Source: Methylococcaceae bacterium | Lineage (GTDB): Bacteria > Pseudomonadota > Gammaproteobacteria > Methylococcales > Methylomonadaceae | Reading direction: 5' to 3' | Assembly (NCBI GenBank): GCA_013140705.1 | Contig: JABFSH010000019.1 | Span: forward strand, 1-64,000 | Length of the DNA stretch: 64,000 nt | Part shown: positions 1 through 7,636 of the stretch, piece after piece | Position numbering within the stretch: the first letter of the stretch is position 1 | Layout of the letters: each line of letters begins with the position of its first letter | Position numbers and translations under genes: made by a program | The notes under the pieces: generated by a model | Database searches by the model: none | Told to the model about the DNA's origin: nothing | What the model saw: only the letters and a program-made list of their open reading frames with translations

Positions 1-222
1 GGCGTCGCTGTTGGTTTTGGCGTCGCAGTCGGCGCTGGTGTTGGTGTCGCTGTTGGTTTTGGCGTCGCAGTCGGCGCTGGTGTTGGCGTTGCTGTCGGTG
101 CCGGTGTTGGCGTCGCCGTTGGTTTTGGCGTTGGTGTCGCCGTTGGTTTTGGCGTTGGTGTCGCCGTTGGTTTTGGCGTTGGTGTCGCCGTTGGTTTTGG
201 CGTTGGTGTCGCCGTTGGCGAT
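1..222. repeat. Tandem 24-bp repeat encoding Pro/Thr octapeptides
   Basis: Units of 24 bp (minus strand CCAACGGCGACACCAACGCC plus AAAA, encoding PTATPTPK) run head to tail. At least four near-identical copies lie at about 110-222, and degenerate PAP/PKP variants lie at 1-110. The unit length is a multiple of three, so gain or loss of copies keeps the frame. The array probably continues beyond the left edge. Confidence 0.85.
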
Positions 223-572
223 TTTAGACATGCCGCCAAAGTAGCATAAGCAGGGCTAGTGGCAGTTCTGTGAGTAGAATTATTTTCAAAAGCTGTTATA
301 CAAGCCGTATTTAGTCTAGCTTTTGGATTAGTATTTGAAGTATGACAAGTCATACAGGAACTCGCGGAAAAAGCAAGGATATCTGCGATTGGTAAGCCAG
401 GGACAGATTGTAAATAAGTCAAATACTGTGATTCGGCAAACGCATCACCAGCCATAAATTGTGATCCGGATACTAATACCAAAGTGGCAATTGTGTTTCT
501 CAACTTGTTTGTTCTTTGAACAGGATGCTTATTAATCTCAATGCTATCTGTTTTCGTGGTTTGAATATTCAT
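1..572 (-). CDS. Secreted CxxCH protein with PTATPTPK-repeat region (partial, runs off left edge)
   Basis: The minus strand is open from an ATG at 572 to the window edge, about 190 residues with no stop. The start is preceded by TGAGGAC at ribosome-binding distance. Residues 1-46 look like a long signal peptide ending near GDAFA. Residues 73-77 are CMTCH, a c-type haem attachment motif, and two further Cys lie downstream. From about residue 120 the protein becomes a low-complexity chain of PTATPTPK and PTATPAP-type octapeptides that continues out of the window. The repeat is also regular at DNA level (24-bp period, 1-222), so copy number may vary. I infer a periplasmic or surface haem protein with an extended Pro/Thr linker, and whatever the linker joins lies outside. 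Function is not recognised. The apparent plus-strand reading frame over the repeat is a shadow. Confidence 0.72.
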   Translation of the reverse strand, partial: MNIQTTKTDSIEINKHPVQRTNKLRNTIATLVLVSGSQFMAGDAFAESQYLTYLQSVPGLPIADILAFSASSCMTCHTSNTNPKARLNTACITAFENNSTHRTATSPAYATLAACLKSPTATPTPKPTATPTPKPTATPTPKPTATPTPKPTATPTPAPTATPTPAPTATPKPTATPTPAPTATPKPTAT

Positions 573-994
573 AAACTGAGTCCTCAAAAATTATCGTGAA
601 TGTAATAACCAAAAAACCGGATTCTTAAATTTAATCCTATGTTTAGGAGGTTGAAAAAAGTGTAGCGGCTAAAAATTAAACATTTCTTAAATGTTGGGTT
701 AAATATACCGTTGATTCTTAATTAAAAATGTGACCGGTTGTGCAATTCAAAATATATTAATTTTTAAGATTATTTTAATGATTGATAATTACCATGCTTT
801 TCCAAACGTGTCACGATATGCGCCTGACTCCGGGTGCAGCTATCTGAATATGTTGCAATGTTTCCTTACTCTATTTAACATACTTACCGATTACTCAGGG
901 ACAAGGAAGCAAACTTAACCGCCTTACCAGCATGTGCCGCTATTAAATTAGCTGCTATAATTCAATCCATGTTTCTTCCATCTAATGGTGACTT
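573..994. other. Intergenic gap between divergent genes
   Basis: This AT-rich spacer lies between the minus-strand CxxCH protein and the plus-strand thioredoxin gene, so it should carry both promoters. I see no convincing -35/-10 pair, no RNA gene and no repeat. A 62-codon frame at 730-918 has no ribosome-binding site and no recognisable protein character, so I do not call it. Confidence 0.5.
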
Positions 995-1504
995 ATGAAA
1001 ATTAATAAAAAATTGATTACTTTCACAATTGCAACAATCATTGGCGCTGCCGCCCAAACAAGTCATGCGACCGAAGTGGGCCAAGCGGCCCCACAATTCA
1101 CGCTGCCTACCCTGCAACAGGATCAACCCACCGCATTGAAAAGTTATGCCGGCAAAGTGATCTATCTGGATTTTTGGGCTTCATGGTGCGCGCCTTGCCG
1201 AACATCTTTTCCGTTGCTGAACAAAATGCACGAAAAACTCAAGGCACAGGGTTTTGAAGTGGTCGCCATCAATTTGGACGAAGATAAAGCAGCCGCCGAA
1301 AAATTTTTAAAGGAATTCCCCGTCAGCTTTACAGTATTGCGTGACGCCAAAGGCGAATGGGCGGATCAGTTTGTCGTAGAATCCATGCCTACTTCTTTTA
1401 TCATTGATAAACAGGGTGTCGTTCAAAACATTCATCACGGCTTTAACAGCGATGACATCAAAGAACTCGAAGAGAAAGTCACTAAATTATTAGCCCAAAA
1501 GTAA
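995..1504 (+). CDS. TlpA/ResA-type periplasmic thioredoxin
   Basis: A 169-residue protein with an N-terminal signal peptide (cleavage likely after about residue 25, SHA|TEVG) followed by an AhpC/TSA-TlpA thioredoxin fold. The redox motif WCAPC is at residues 64-68, and the cis-Pro region ESMPTSFIID is near residue 132. Such proteins reduce or oxidise disulphides of exported substrates, often Cys-containing haem or metal proteins. It is the first gene of a run with the Cys-tailed small lipoprotein (12 nt downstream) and the beta-barrel gene, so its likely substrate is the neighbouring lipoprotein with its CGC tail. That pairing is inference from position. Family assignment is firm; the specific partner is not proven. 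Confidence 0.88.
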   Translation: MKINKKLITFTIATIIGAAAQTSHATEVGQAAPQFTLPTLQQDQPTALKSYAGKVIYLDFWASWCAPCRTSFPLLNKMHEKLKAQGFEVVAINLDEDKAAAEKFLKEFPVSFTVLRDAKGEWADQFVVESMPTSFIIDKQGVVQNIHHGFNSDDIKELEEKVTKLLAQK

Positions 1505-1515
1505 GGGGAGTTTTT

Positions 1516-1731
1516 ATGAATTTCATTTATCGTAGCCTATTAATAGTCCTGATACTTTCAGGAGCTGCCTGCACTGAGGTCATGCCCAGACAACGGGGTA
1601 ATTTAGCCCTGCCTCAAATGGCCTTTACCACTGACGGCTTAGAATTCGGCTTACGGCAGCATACTGCGTTCAGTAAGGAAGCGGCAGCCGGTGGTTATGG
1701 CGGCGGCGGTGGCGGTTGCGGATGTAATTAA
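1516..1731 (+). CDS. DUF4266 small lipoprotein with Gly-rich CGC tail
   Basis: A 71-residue protein with a hydrophobic N-terminus and a lipobox-like SGAAC (Cys19), followed by a short charged middle and a striking tail GGYGGGGGGCGCN at the extreme C-terminus. This is the pattern of the uncharacterised DUF4266 family. The start has a strong ribosome-binding site (AAGGGGAG, 1503-1510). It sits 12 nt after the TlpA-like gene and about 180 nt before the DUF3570 gene, an arrangement I recognise from other proteobacteria. Function is unknown. A Gly-rich segment with two Cys one residue apart could bind a metal, carry a cofactor or be the disulphide substrate of the neighbouring thioredoxin. Confidence 0.8.
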   Translation: MNFIYRSLLIVLILSGAACTEVMPRQRGNLALPQMAFTTDGLEFGLRQHTAFSKEAAAGGYGGGGGGCGCN

Positions 1732-1915
1732 AGTCTTTGGGGACATCCCATTCACATCATTACTTCCTTCCCGTCGCACAATTAAGCACAGGGATGAAAA
1801 AACTGAGACGCTGTCTATAATACGCATCGCCTTATACTTCTCTGAGGAGAGGGTGTTTATTGAACGCCCTCCGACCTGACTCAATTCTTAATCACTTACC
1901 TAAAATGACGCTGAT

Positions 1916-3223
1916 ATGAAAAAAAATGAAAAATCCAACAAACTGACACAACTAACCTGTGCAGCCTTGGCCCTTCCCGGCTTAGTGCAGACTGCATCTG
2001 CCGGGCGGGTTGAAGAAACTTATAATGCTGATTTTCAATACGGCCATTACTCCGAAAGTAATCAGCGTATGGATATCGATATTTTTGAGGGCGCTATTTC
2101 GGTACCTATCGGCAAGTCCATGACGGCCACCGTAAACATGGTTAAAGATGTTATTGGCGGTGCGTCGCCCATCTATAACCAAAGAGATCCTGTAACCGGA
2201 AAAATATACCAAGTTCTCAGTGCCGCATCAGCTACCAGCGATTCCAAATGTGGCGACACCATCTGCGAACAACGTGATTCAATCAGCGGGGGATTGACTA
2301 AATTTTTTGATAAGGGATCGCTCAGCCTGGGCGGTGGTTATTCAAGAGAACACGATTACGCGTCGAAATTTTTCAATACCGCCGCCAGCCTGGATTTCAA
2401 CAAAAAACTGACCACACTGAATTTTTCCGCGTCGTTGGCATTTGATGATATTCATCCATCCGACTCCGCCTATACCATCTATGATGAAAATAATTTCAAG
2501 GCTCACAAAACCAGTCAACAATATCTGCTGGGCGTCTCGCAAGTTATTGATAAAGACTCCCTGATACTCAGCAATATAACTTTTGGTTATCATAGTGGTT
2601 TTTTGACCGACCCTTATAAGCAGGTAACTTTTTATGGGAGCCAAGAAATTAGTGGCATTCCTTTTCCTCTTCCTCTTCCTGAAAACGGCCTTTCCATTCA
2701 AGAAAAGCGGCCCAGAGAACGATTTGAATGGGCATGGCTAACTCAGTATGTTCGGCATTTTGAACAATTTAATCATGCCGCCTTACATACAGACTACCGC
2801 TTTAGTACCAACGATTGGGGTGTCAATGCCCACACCGTCGAGTTCAGTTGGCATCAACCGGTCGCCGATGGCTGGCAGGTCATCCCCCGCTTTCGGTATT
2901 ATTCGCAAGACCAAGCGGATTTCTACCAACCCGTCTTTGATGGCACCGTTATCTTTGACCCTGTTTCAGAATCTTCCATTGCTAAAAATATGGGAGCCTA
3001 TTCCAGTGACTACCGCTTGGCTGGATTTGGCACAGTGTCTGGCGGTATAAAATTAAGTAAGGAGTTTACCGATTTGAAACCTCTAGCTCATTTAAAATTC
3101 CAAACTGGCTTTGAATATTATGCGCATAAATCCGAGTTTCAATTAGGCGGCACCAATCATGATGGCAATTTTGCCGACTTTGGTTATTACCTGTTAACAG
3201 CATCCGTCAATCTGAAATATTGA
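1916..3223 (+). CDS. DUF3570 family outer-membrane beta-barrel-like protein
   Basis: A 435-residue protein starting with a signal peptide (about 29 residues, ending SAG). It continues with alternating aromatic-rich strands (YNADFQYGHYSES, SLSLGGGYSREHDYAS) and a terminal strand ending in tyrosine (YLLTASVNLKY), as expected of an outer-membrane beta-barrel. Cys residues at about 104 and 109 (KCGDTICEQ) sit in an extracellular-type loop and could be oxidised. The sequence fits DUF3570. It is the third gene of the thioredoxin-DUF4266-DUF3570 set. I infer that the small lipoprotein and the barrel form an export or surface-display unit, but no biochemical role is known. Confidence 0.78.
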   Translation: MKKNEKSNKLTQLTCAALALPGLVQTASAGRVEETYNADFQYGHYSESNQRMDIDIFEGAISVPIGKSMTATVNMVKDVIGGASPIYNQRDPVTGKIYQVLSAASATSDSKCGDTICEQRDSISGGLTKFFDKGSLSLGGGYSREHDYASKFFNTAASLDFNKKLTTLNFSASLAFDDIHPSDSAYTIYDENNFKAHKTSQQYLLGVSQVIDKDSLILSNITFGYHSGFLTDPYKQVTFYGSQEISGIPFPLPLPENGLSIQEKRPRERFEWAWLTQYVRHFEQFNHAALHTDYRFSTNDWGVNAHTVEFSWHQPVADGWQVIPRFRYYSQDQADFYQPVFDGTVIFDPVSESSIAKNMGAYSSDYRLAGFGTVSGGIKLSKEFTDLKPLAHLKFQTGFEYYAHKSEFQLGGTNHDGNFADFGYYLLTASVNLKY

Positions 3224-3276
3224 TTCAAACTATTTCTTGTCAAACAACAGGCACAATTCAACCAGCCTATAAAATT

Positions 3277-3314
3277 ACGCTACCGGTATTTCACCAAAGA
3301 TTGACCGGTAGCGT
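3277..3314 (+). terminator. Hairpin downstream of the DUF3570 gene
   Basis: Perfect 11-bp inverted repeat ACGCTACCGGT (3277-3287) and ACCGGTAGCGT (3304-3314) with a 16-nt loop, 54 nt after the DUF3570 stop. There is no clear U-run after it, so it may be a processing or stability hairpin rather than a classical terminator. Confidence 0.45.
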
Positions 3315-3460
3315 TATCAACCCAGCAATCTTGTTGGACAGATATCACATCTTCTCCCGATTTTGTTGTTACTCACCAATCATAAAAGTTCAGAATTTGT
3401 TTGAAATATTAACAGCCCGATTCACATTTCTTAAGTCAATCCAACAAATACGACTGCACA

Positions 3461-3490
3461 ACCAATACGAATCAATTGATTCGTATTGGT
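3461..3490. repeat. Perfect 30-bp palindrome
   Basis: ACCAATACGAATCAA followed immediately by its exact reverse complement, with no spacer. Followed by CTTTT on the plus strand. It could be a terminator on either strand or a symmetric protein-binding site. Confidence 0.7.
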
Positions 3491-3629
3491 CTTTTAAACA
3501 TCCTTTAGCGCAAATATTTCCTGATTTTGTATAACTTGACACTGCGCTCAAGCAGACGTCATACCGACATGGATTGCCAGTATCCACAGAACACAAGAAT
3601 GTGACGCACTGAAGTAATCATTGAATTTA

Positions 3630-3712
3630 CATCCGCGCCGCGCAAACCTCCTAGGGTGACGCAATTCAAGCACCATGGCAATTATCTCATAGCTATTTTG
3701 GCTGAAGCTTAT
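3630..3712 (+). promoter_or_regulatory. Possible degenerate c-di-GMP-I (GEMM) riboswitch-like block
   Basis: The stretch GCAAACC-TCCTA-GGGTGACGCAA at about 3642-3664 matches the conserved first half of the GEMM-I motif (GCAAACC, short hairpin, GG-GACGCAA). An ATAGC...GGCTG segment lies about 30 nt further on. The expected AAGCC after GACGCAA is interrupted and the hairpin stem is short, so this may be decayed or coincidental. The next gene is dsbD, about 260 nt downstream. Confidence 0.2.
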
Positions 3713-3971
3713 ACGTAAACAGAAAATACATCACCAGACTATCGGGAAAATTTATACGTATCAACCTAAATCAATAAACTTAAGCGTGACCAAGCACACA
3801 CTTCAAGTACTAATATGTGTCTACAATTAAGTTACATTTAATGTTAAAGACTTAAAATAACAAACATGCATAAATTTTTTAATTCTTAGGCATTAAAAAA
3901 TTGGTATTTGATTTTTTTGGAATGAGTACATTTAGGATAATTTTAACAACCTATCAAATAGGGTGACTACT

Positions 3972-5909
3972 ATGAAGAGCTTACTATCAATATTAATGCT
4001 GTGGACGCTAAGCACTGCCTTAGCCTACGCAGAAATACCCCAGGCAAGTATTAGTGTAACACCACTCAATACTGATCACTGGCCCGCACAGTATCGGTTA
4101 ACGTTAACTGTTCCTAAAGATCATCACGCCTATCTTGATACCGGTGATGAGAATATTTATATCCCGGTGACGATTGACCCTAACTCAAAACTGGCCGCTT
4201 CTGGCCTCGCTTTAAGTAAGTTAGAAAAGCCTAGCGGTGTTCATGATGACCTGGTTAAAGCCAATGTTTTACGAGATAATGGCGACTTCAACCTGGAAAT
4301 AGCAGAAACCGGCAAGAAGTCTACAAACTTAAAATCCACCGATCTTGAAATCACCTATCAGTTATGTAATGAATTGACCAACGTCTGTTTCCGTCCACAA
4401 AATACTTCTGTAAATCTGGTTCTTCCAGCTACAGCCATTGCGGCAGCTACACCAACACAATCCGTTGCTCAAACAGATGAGTCTGAGTCATTAAGCTTTA
4501 TGGACAGGCTATTATTGCTGTTTCAAAACAATAAAGACAATATGATTATCATGTTTGGCTTGATGTTGATTGCAGGTCTCTTATCGGTTGCAACACCTTG
4601 CGTTTATCCCATGCTGCCCATTACTTCCATGTTCATTGTCGGCAGAGCCAATGGCGAAGCCAGCAAGGAAAAGCAGCATGCACTGGCTTATTTAGTCGGC
4701 ATGGTAATCACTTACATGGCATTAGGCTTAATGGCAGGAATGACCGGCGGCGCCTTTAATACCTTTATGCAGTCGGCTTTTGTTAATTTGGGATTTGCCG
4801 TATTTTTTGCTTTTTTTGCCATCGCTTTACTGGGCTTCTATGAACTCAGTTTTATGCAAAACGAAGTTCACGAAATGGATCAGAAAACTTCCAGCGTAAA
4901 AGGCGTAACAGGAACGTTGCTGATGGGTTGTGTAGCCGGTCTGGTCATCTCACCTTGCGTTGGCCCGATTGTTTTCGCATTACTGTTACAAGTTGCAGAT
5001 AATATTGCCGCAAAAGCTGATGCCTTAGCGTTAACTGGTCAAACTTTAAGCTTTTGGGATAAGTTGACGATATCATCACAAGGCAGTGTCATGATGTCCG
5101 GTTTTGGTTTGGGCGTGGGTTTGCCGTTTTTCATTATTAGCGTAGTAAAGTTCAAAAAACTGCCCAAAGCCGGTTATTGGATGAACAAAATCAAATATGC
5201 TTTCGGCTTTATGATTCTGTATTTCGCTTATACCTATCTGCAAAAAGGCATGGGTGTATTAGGTGTTGATCCTTCAACTACTCAGTCGCTTGCTATTGGT
5301 TTGGTGGCTATCTGGATCGCTGTCGTACACTGCCATGTGTTGAGTTTGATGCCTCAAGATGCACAGCCCAATCAAAAGATGCAACATTATGTTGGTGCAA
5401 TTTCTTTAATCATAGGCGGTTGGCTGGTGGTTGCCGGCTTAGGGCATTTGCCAATCATGAATACGGCACAAGCGGAATCTTATGTTCAAAACGGAGCCAT
5501 GGCTGAAAACTCTGGTTCAAAAACAGCTCCAGTAGCTTTGACCGTACAAAAAGAAGCCGGAATATCCTGGTACAGAAGTTATGATGCTGCAATAAAAGCG
5601 GCCAAAGAAACTGGAAAGCCAATCTTCATCGACTTTTATGCTAGCTGGTGTGCAAACTGCACTGAGTTCAAAAAGGAATCAGCGAATAATGCTGAATTAA
5701 ATCAAGCACTTAGAGAAAAAGCGATTGCAGTTAAATTAGTTGACAAAGAGCCTGATTTTGAAAAGTTCCGTGCCGACAAAGAACATCGTCAATTAAAAAT
5801 TGGTCTGCCTTACTTTGCCATTATCACACCGGATGGCAAATTGACTTGGTCCGGTACGGATTATAAAGCTACTCAAAAAATGGTAGCTGAGCTAAATAGA
5901 TTGTCCTGA
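3972..5909 (+). CDS. dsbD: Thiol:disulphide interchange protein DsbD
   Basis: A 645-residue inner-membrane electron shuttle that moves reductant from cytoplasmic thioredoxin to periplasmic Dsb and TlpA-type proteins. The order is: signal peptide; N-terminal periplasmic domain with paired Cys (about residues 131 and 138, LCNELTNVC); eight-helix membrane domain with the two key Cys-Pro motifs (TPCVYPMLP and SPCVGPIVF); C-terminal thioredoxin domain with WCANC. I start at ATG 3972 because AGGGTG at 3960-3965 is correctly spaced, although an in-frame GTG lies three codons earlier. It is a stand-alone transcript with its own terminator at 5961-5990. It would supply electrons to the TlpA-like protein about 2.5 kb upstream. 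Confidence 0.96.
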   Translation: MKSLLSILMLWTLSTALAYAEIPQASISVTPLNTDHWPAQYRLTLTVPKDHHAYLDTGDENIYIPVTIDPNSKLAASGLALSKLEKPSGVHDDLVKANVLRDNGDFNLEIAETGKKSTNLKSTDLEITYQLCNELTNVCFRPQNTSVNLVLPATAIAAATPTQSVAQTDESESLSFMDRLLLLFQNNKDNMIIMFGLMLIAGLLSVATPCVYPMLPITSMFIVGRANGEASKEKQHALAYLVGMVITYMALGLMAGMTGGAFNTFMQSAFVNLGFAVFFAFFAIALLGFYELSFMQNEVHEMDQKTSSVKGVTGTLLMGCVAGLVISPCVGPIVFALLLQVADNIAAKADALALTGQTLSFWDKLTISSQGSVMMSGFGLGVGLPFFIISVVKFKKLPKAGYWMNKIKYAFGFMILYFAYTYLQKGMGVLGVDPSTTQSLAIGLVAIWIAVVHCHVLSLMPQDAQPNQKMQHYVGAISLIIGGWLVVAGLGHLPIMNTAQAESYVQNGAMAENSGSKTAPVALTVQKEAGISWYRSYDAAIKAAKETGKPIFIDFYASWCANCTEFKKESANNAELNQALREKAIAVKLVDKEPDFEKFRADKEHRQLKIGLPYFAIITPDGKLTWSGTDYKATQKMVAELNRLS

Positions 5910-5960
5910 TTAGTTTGATCTTTATTCAGACAAAGCTGAATTAACGTCAAAATCCACATT

Positions 5961-5990
5961 AGAGCAGGCTTAGGCCTGCTCTTTCTTTTT
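5961..5990 (+). terminator. Rho-independent terminator of dsbD
   Basis: 9-bp stem AGAGCAGGC/GCCTGCTCT (5961-5969, 5974-5982) with a TTAG loop and a T-rich run to 5990, about 50 nt after the dsbD stop. Confidence 0.9.
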
Positions 5991-6035
5991 ACCCCCCTTC
6001 TTACTCCCGCCAAATACATCCTTTAAGCATTCTGG

Positions 6036-6773
6036 TTACGAAGCAAGCAATGCTTTCAGTAACTCCGCAGTATTTGACATCCCAACATGAAGATTCCGCT
6101 CGATTTCAGCCATAGTAATTTCACCCTCAACTTTTCCGGCCGCCCAATTTGCGATGACAGCAATCGCCGCATAGTCGATATTAAGCTCTCTGGCTAGTGC
6201 TGCTTCTGGCATGCCAGTCATACCTACGACATCACAGCCATCTCTTTCCATGCGTTTAATCTCAGCGGCAGTTTCAAGTCTGGGCCCTTGTGTACAACCA
6301 TAAGTTGCTATAGGACTGATATTTATTGCACTATTGGCAGCTGCTTTAATGAGCGATGACCGAAGATTTTGGCTATAGGGATAAGTAAAATCGATATGTG
6401 TGACTGGCTGTTTATCGTCGTCAAAATAAGTGTGTTTACGGTCATAGCTATAGTCAATAATCTGGTCAGGGATAGCAATATGAGCGGGCATCATTTGTGG
6501 GGTAATTCCACCTACGGCAGCAATGGCAATGATATGTTCAACACCAAGCTGCTTCAGACCCCAAACATTGGCTCGATAATTAATTTTGTGAGGCGCAAGC
6601 TTATGAGGATTACCATGCCTGGCCAAAAATACCACCGGGGTATTATTCAGTTCGCCGGTAATGAAGTTAGCTGAAGGTAATCCATAGGGCGTATCAATTG
6701 AATCACTTTTAATAATTTTAAGATCGGCTAGTTGAGTAAGACCCGTGCCGCCAATAATAGCCAGTTTTGTCAT
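6036..6773 (-). CDS. mtnP: S-methyl-5'-thioinosine phosphorylase (MTAP/PNP family)
   Basis: A 245-residue nucleoside phosphorylase of the MTAP/PNP family: N-terminal IIGGTGL phosphate loop, ARHGNPHKLAPHKINYRAN, and GPRLETAAEI. Near the C-terminus it reads NWAAGKVEGE. True methylthioadenosine phosphorylases have Asp at this purine-binding position. Asn followed by AAG is the 6-oxopurine pattern and is found in the Pseudomonas aeruginosa methylthioinosine phosphorylase (PA3004). I therefore infer cleavage of methylthioinosine to hypoxanthine and methylthioribose-1-phosphate. Hypoxanthine would be salvaged by the hpt product encoded just upstream, the same neighbourhood as in Pseudomonas. The start is ATG 6773; a TTG five codons earlier is less likely. 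Specificity is predicted from sequence only. Confidence 0.87.
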   Translation of the reverse strand: MTKLAIIGGTGLTQLADLKIIKSDSIDTPYGLPSANFITGELNNTPVVFLARHGNPHKLAPHKINYRANVWGLKQLGVEHIIAIAAVGGITPQMMPAHIAIPDQIIDYSYDRKHTYFDDDKQPVTHIDFTYPYSQNLRSSLIKAAANSAINISPIATYGCTQGPRLETAAEIKRMERDGCDVVGMTGMPEAALARELNIDYAAIAVIANWAAGKVEGEITMAEIERNLHVGMSNTAELLKALLAS

Positions 6774-6819
6774 ATATTTGTTTTGCAATTAAATATTAAG
6801 AGAAACTCTAAAAATTGCA

Positions 6820-6962
6820 CTTCGACAGGCTCTCAAGAAACAGCTTTTTTGTATTTGTAAAATCAATGACTTGCAAAGATATGAAAACACAAAAAAGTAC
6901 GTCGAACAGCGACTGTTTCATGGTAACGACAGGCCTCCGAAGGGAGGGCTTATTTTGCTCAG
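6820..6962 (-). repeat. Dispersed 143-bp repeat, copy A
   Basis: Nearly identical (by eye about 95 percent) to the reverse complement of 38817-38958. Runs from CTTCGACAGGCTCTCAAG to TATTTTGCTCAG. It fills most of the gap between mtnP and hpt. Short frames across it are not genes. The sequence just before it (CTCTAAAAATTGCACTTCG) is shared with the inverted-repeat element at 59364-59479. Confidence 0.85.
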
Positions 6963-7072
6963 TGCAAACGGATGTCTAGTTAAATAGGTAACTTACGTTC
7001 ACAGCAAATAGTTCAAGCAAGGACGGTTCCCAATAAAACACACAAGTGAAAATCGAATAGCAAAATTCTTAA

Positions 7073-7636
7073 TCACTCAGAGTCAAAGGAATTATATTCT
7101 TTCTTGCAAGCATAAATGCCCGCAGCGTTACGCAAATACCCCTTGTAGTCCATACCGTAACCGAACAAATAACGATTCTCAACCTGCAATCCAACGAAAT
7201 CGGCTTTAATCGGCTTTTCATAGCCCAGTATCTTATCGATTAATACTGCACTATATACAGCCGATGCGCCCTGTTCAAAGCAATATTGATGGATGGCTTG
7301 CAGTGTTAATCCCTCATCCAGTATGTCGTCTATAATCAACACCGTCTTATCCCTGAGAGCAGCACCCGGTTTGAGAATCCACTCTATGCTTCCCCCTAAA
7401 GTTTGATTTTGATAACGACTCGCGTTAATCGCATCAATTGTTAAAGGAATCGTTAACCGGGTGAGTAGTTTACCTGCAGTTACCACGCCACCATTCATCG
7501 CACACAAAATCAATGGATCCCTATCGACAAGTGATGTGTTAATTTGCCTCGCCATTTCATCCAAGGCTGCTTCTACTTCATATTCAGAGAATAGTAAGTC
7601 AGCTGTCGCCTGAACTCGTCTAATTTCATTAAGCAT
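7073..7636 (-). CDS. hpt: Hypoxanthine-guanine phosphoribosyltransferase
   Basis: A 187-residue type I phosphoribosyltransferase. The PRPP-binding motif VLIIDDILDEGLTL lies near residues 99-112, with a PPi-loop region (LCAMNGGVVTAG) before it. It converts hypoxanthine or guanine plus PRPP to IMP or GMP in the cytosol. Its first 8 nt overlap the end of nagZ, so the two are translationally coupled. The methylthioinosine phosphorylase downstream would generate its substrate hypoxanthine. About 300 bp with a dispersed repeat separate hpt from mtnP, so joint transcription is likely but not certain. Confidence 0.92.
   Translation of the reverse strand: MLNEIRRVQATADLLFSEYEVEAALDEMARQINTSLVDRDPLILCAMNGGVVTAGKLLTRLTIPLTIDAINASRYQNQTLGGSIEWILKPGAALRDKTVLIIDDILDEGLTLQAIHQYCFEQGASAVYSAVLIDKILGYEKPIKADFVGLQVENRYLFGYGMDYKGYLRNAAGIYACKKEYNSFDSE

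Larger units (their letters stand above)
3224..3971. other. Long AT-rich intergenic region with hairpins and decayed repeat
   Basis: 748 bp without a convincing gene. It holds the 11-bp-stem hairpin at 3277-3314, the perfect palindrome at 3461-3490, a degenerate dispersed-repeat stretch at about 3551-3605 (CGTCATACCGACATGGATTG, resembling common proteobacterial intergenic repeats), and the riboswitch-like block at about 3630-3712. The last 200 bp before dsbD are very AT-rich and should contain its promoter, but I cannot place -35/-10 boxes with confidence. Confidence 0.6.

Noticed and set aside
1-222. CRISPR array
   Set aside because: The repeat units are contiguous and in frame with no unique spacers; it is a coding tandem repeat.
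11-244. Plus-strand frame rich in Val, Leu and Ser (SPLVLALV repeats)
   Set aside because: It is the opposite-strand shadow of the PTATPTPK repeat; the minus strand has signal peptide, start and ribosome-binding site.
730-918. 62-codon frame upstream of the TlpA-like gene
   Set aside because: No ribosome-binding site and no protein-like pattern.
3220-3534. 104-codon frame after the DUF3570 gene
   Set aside because: Runs through two hairpins and reads the same palindrome as its opposite frame; not coding.
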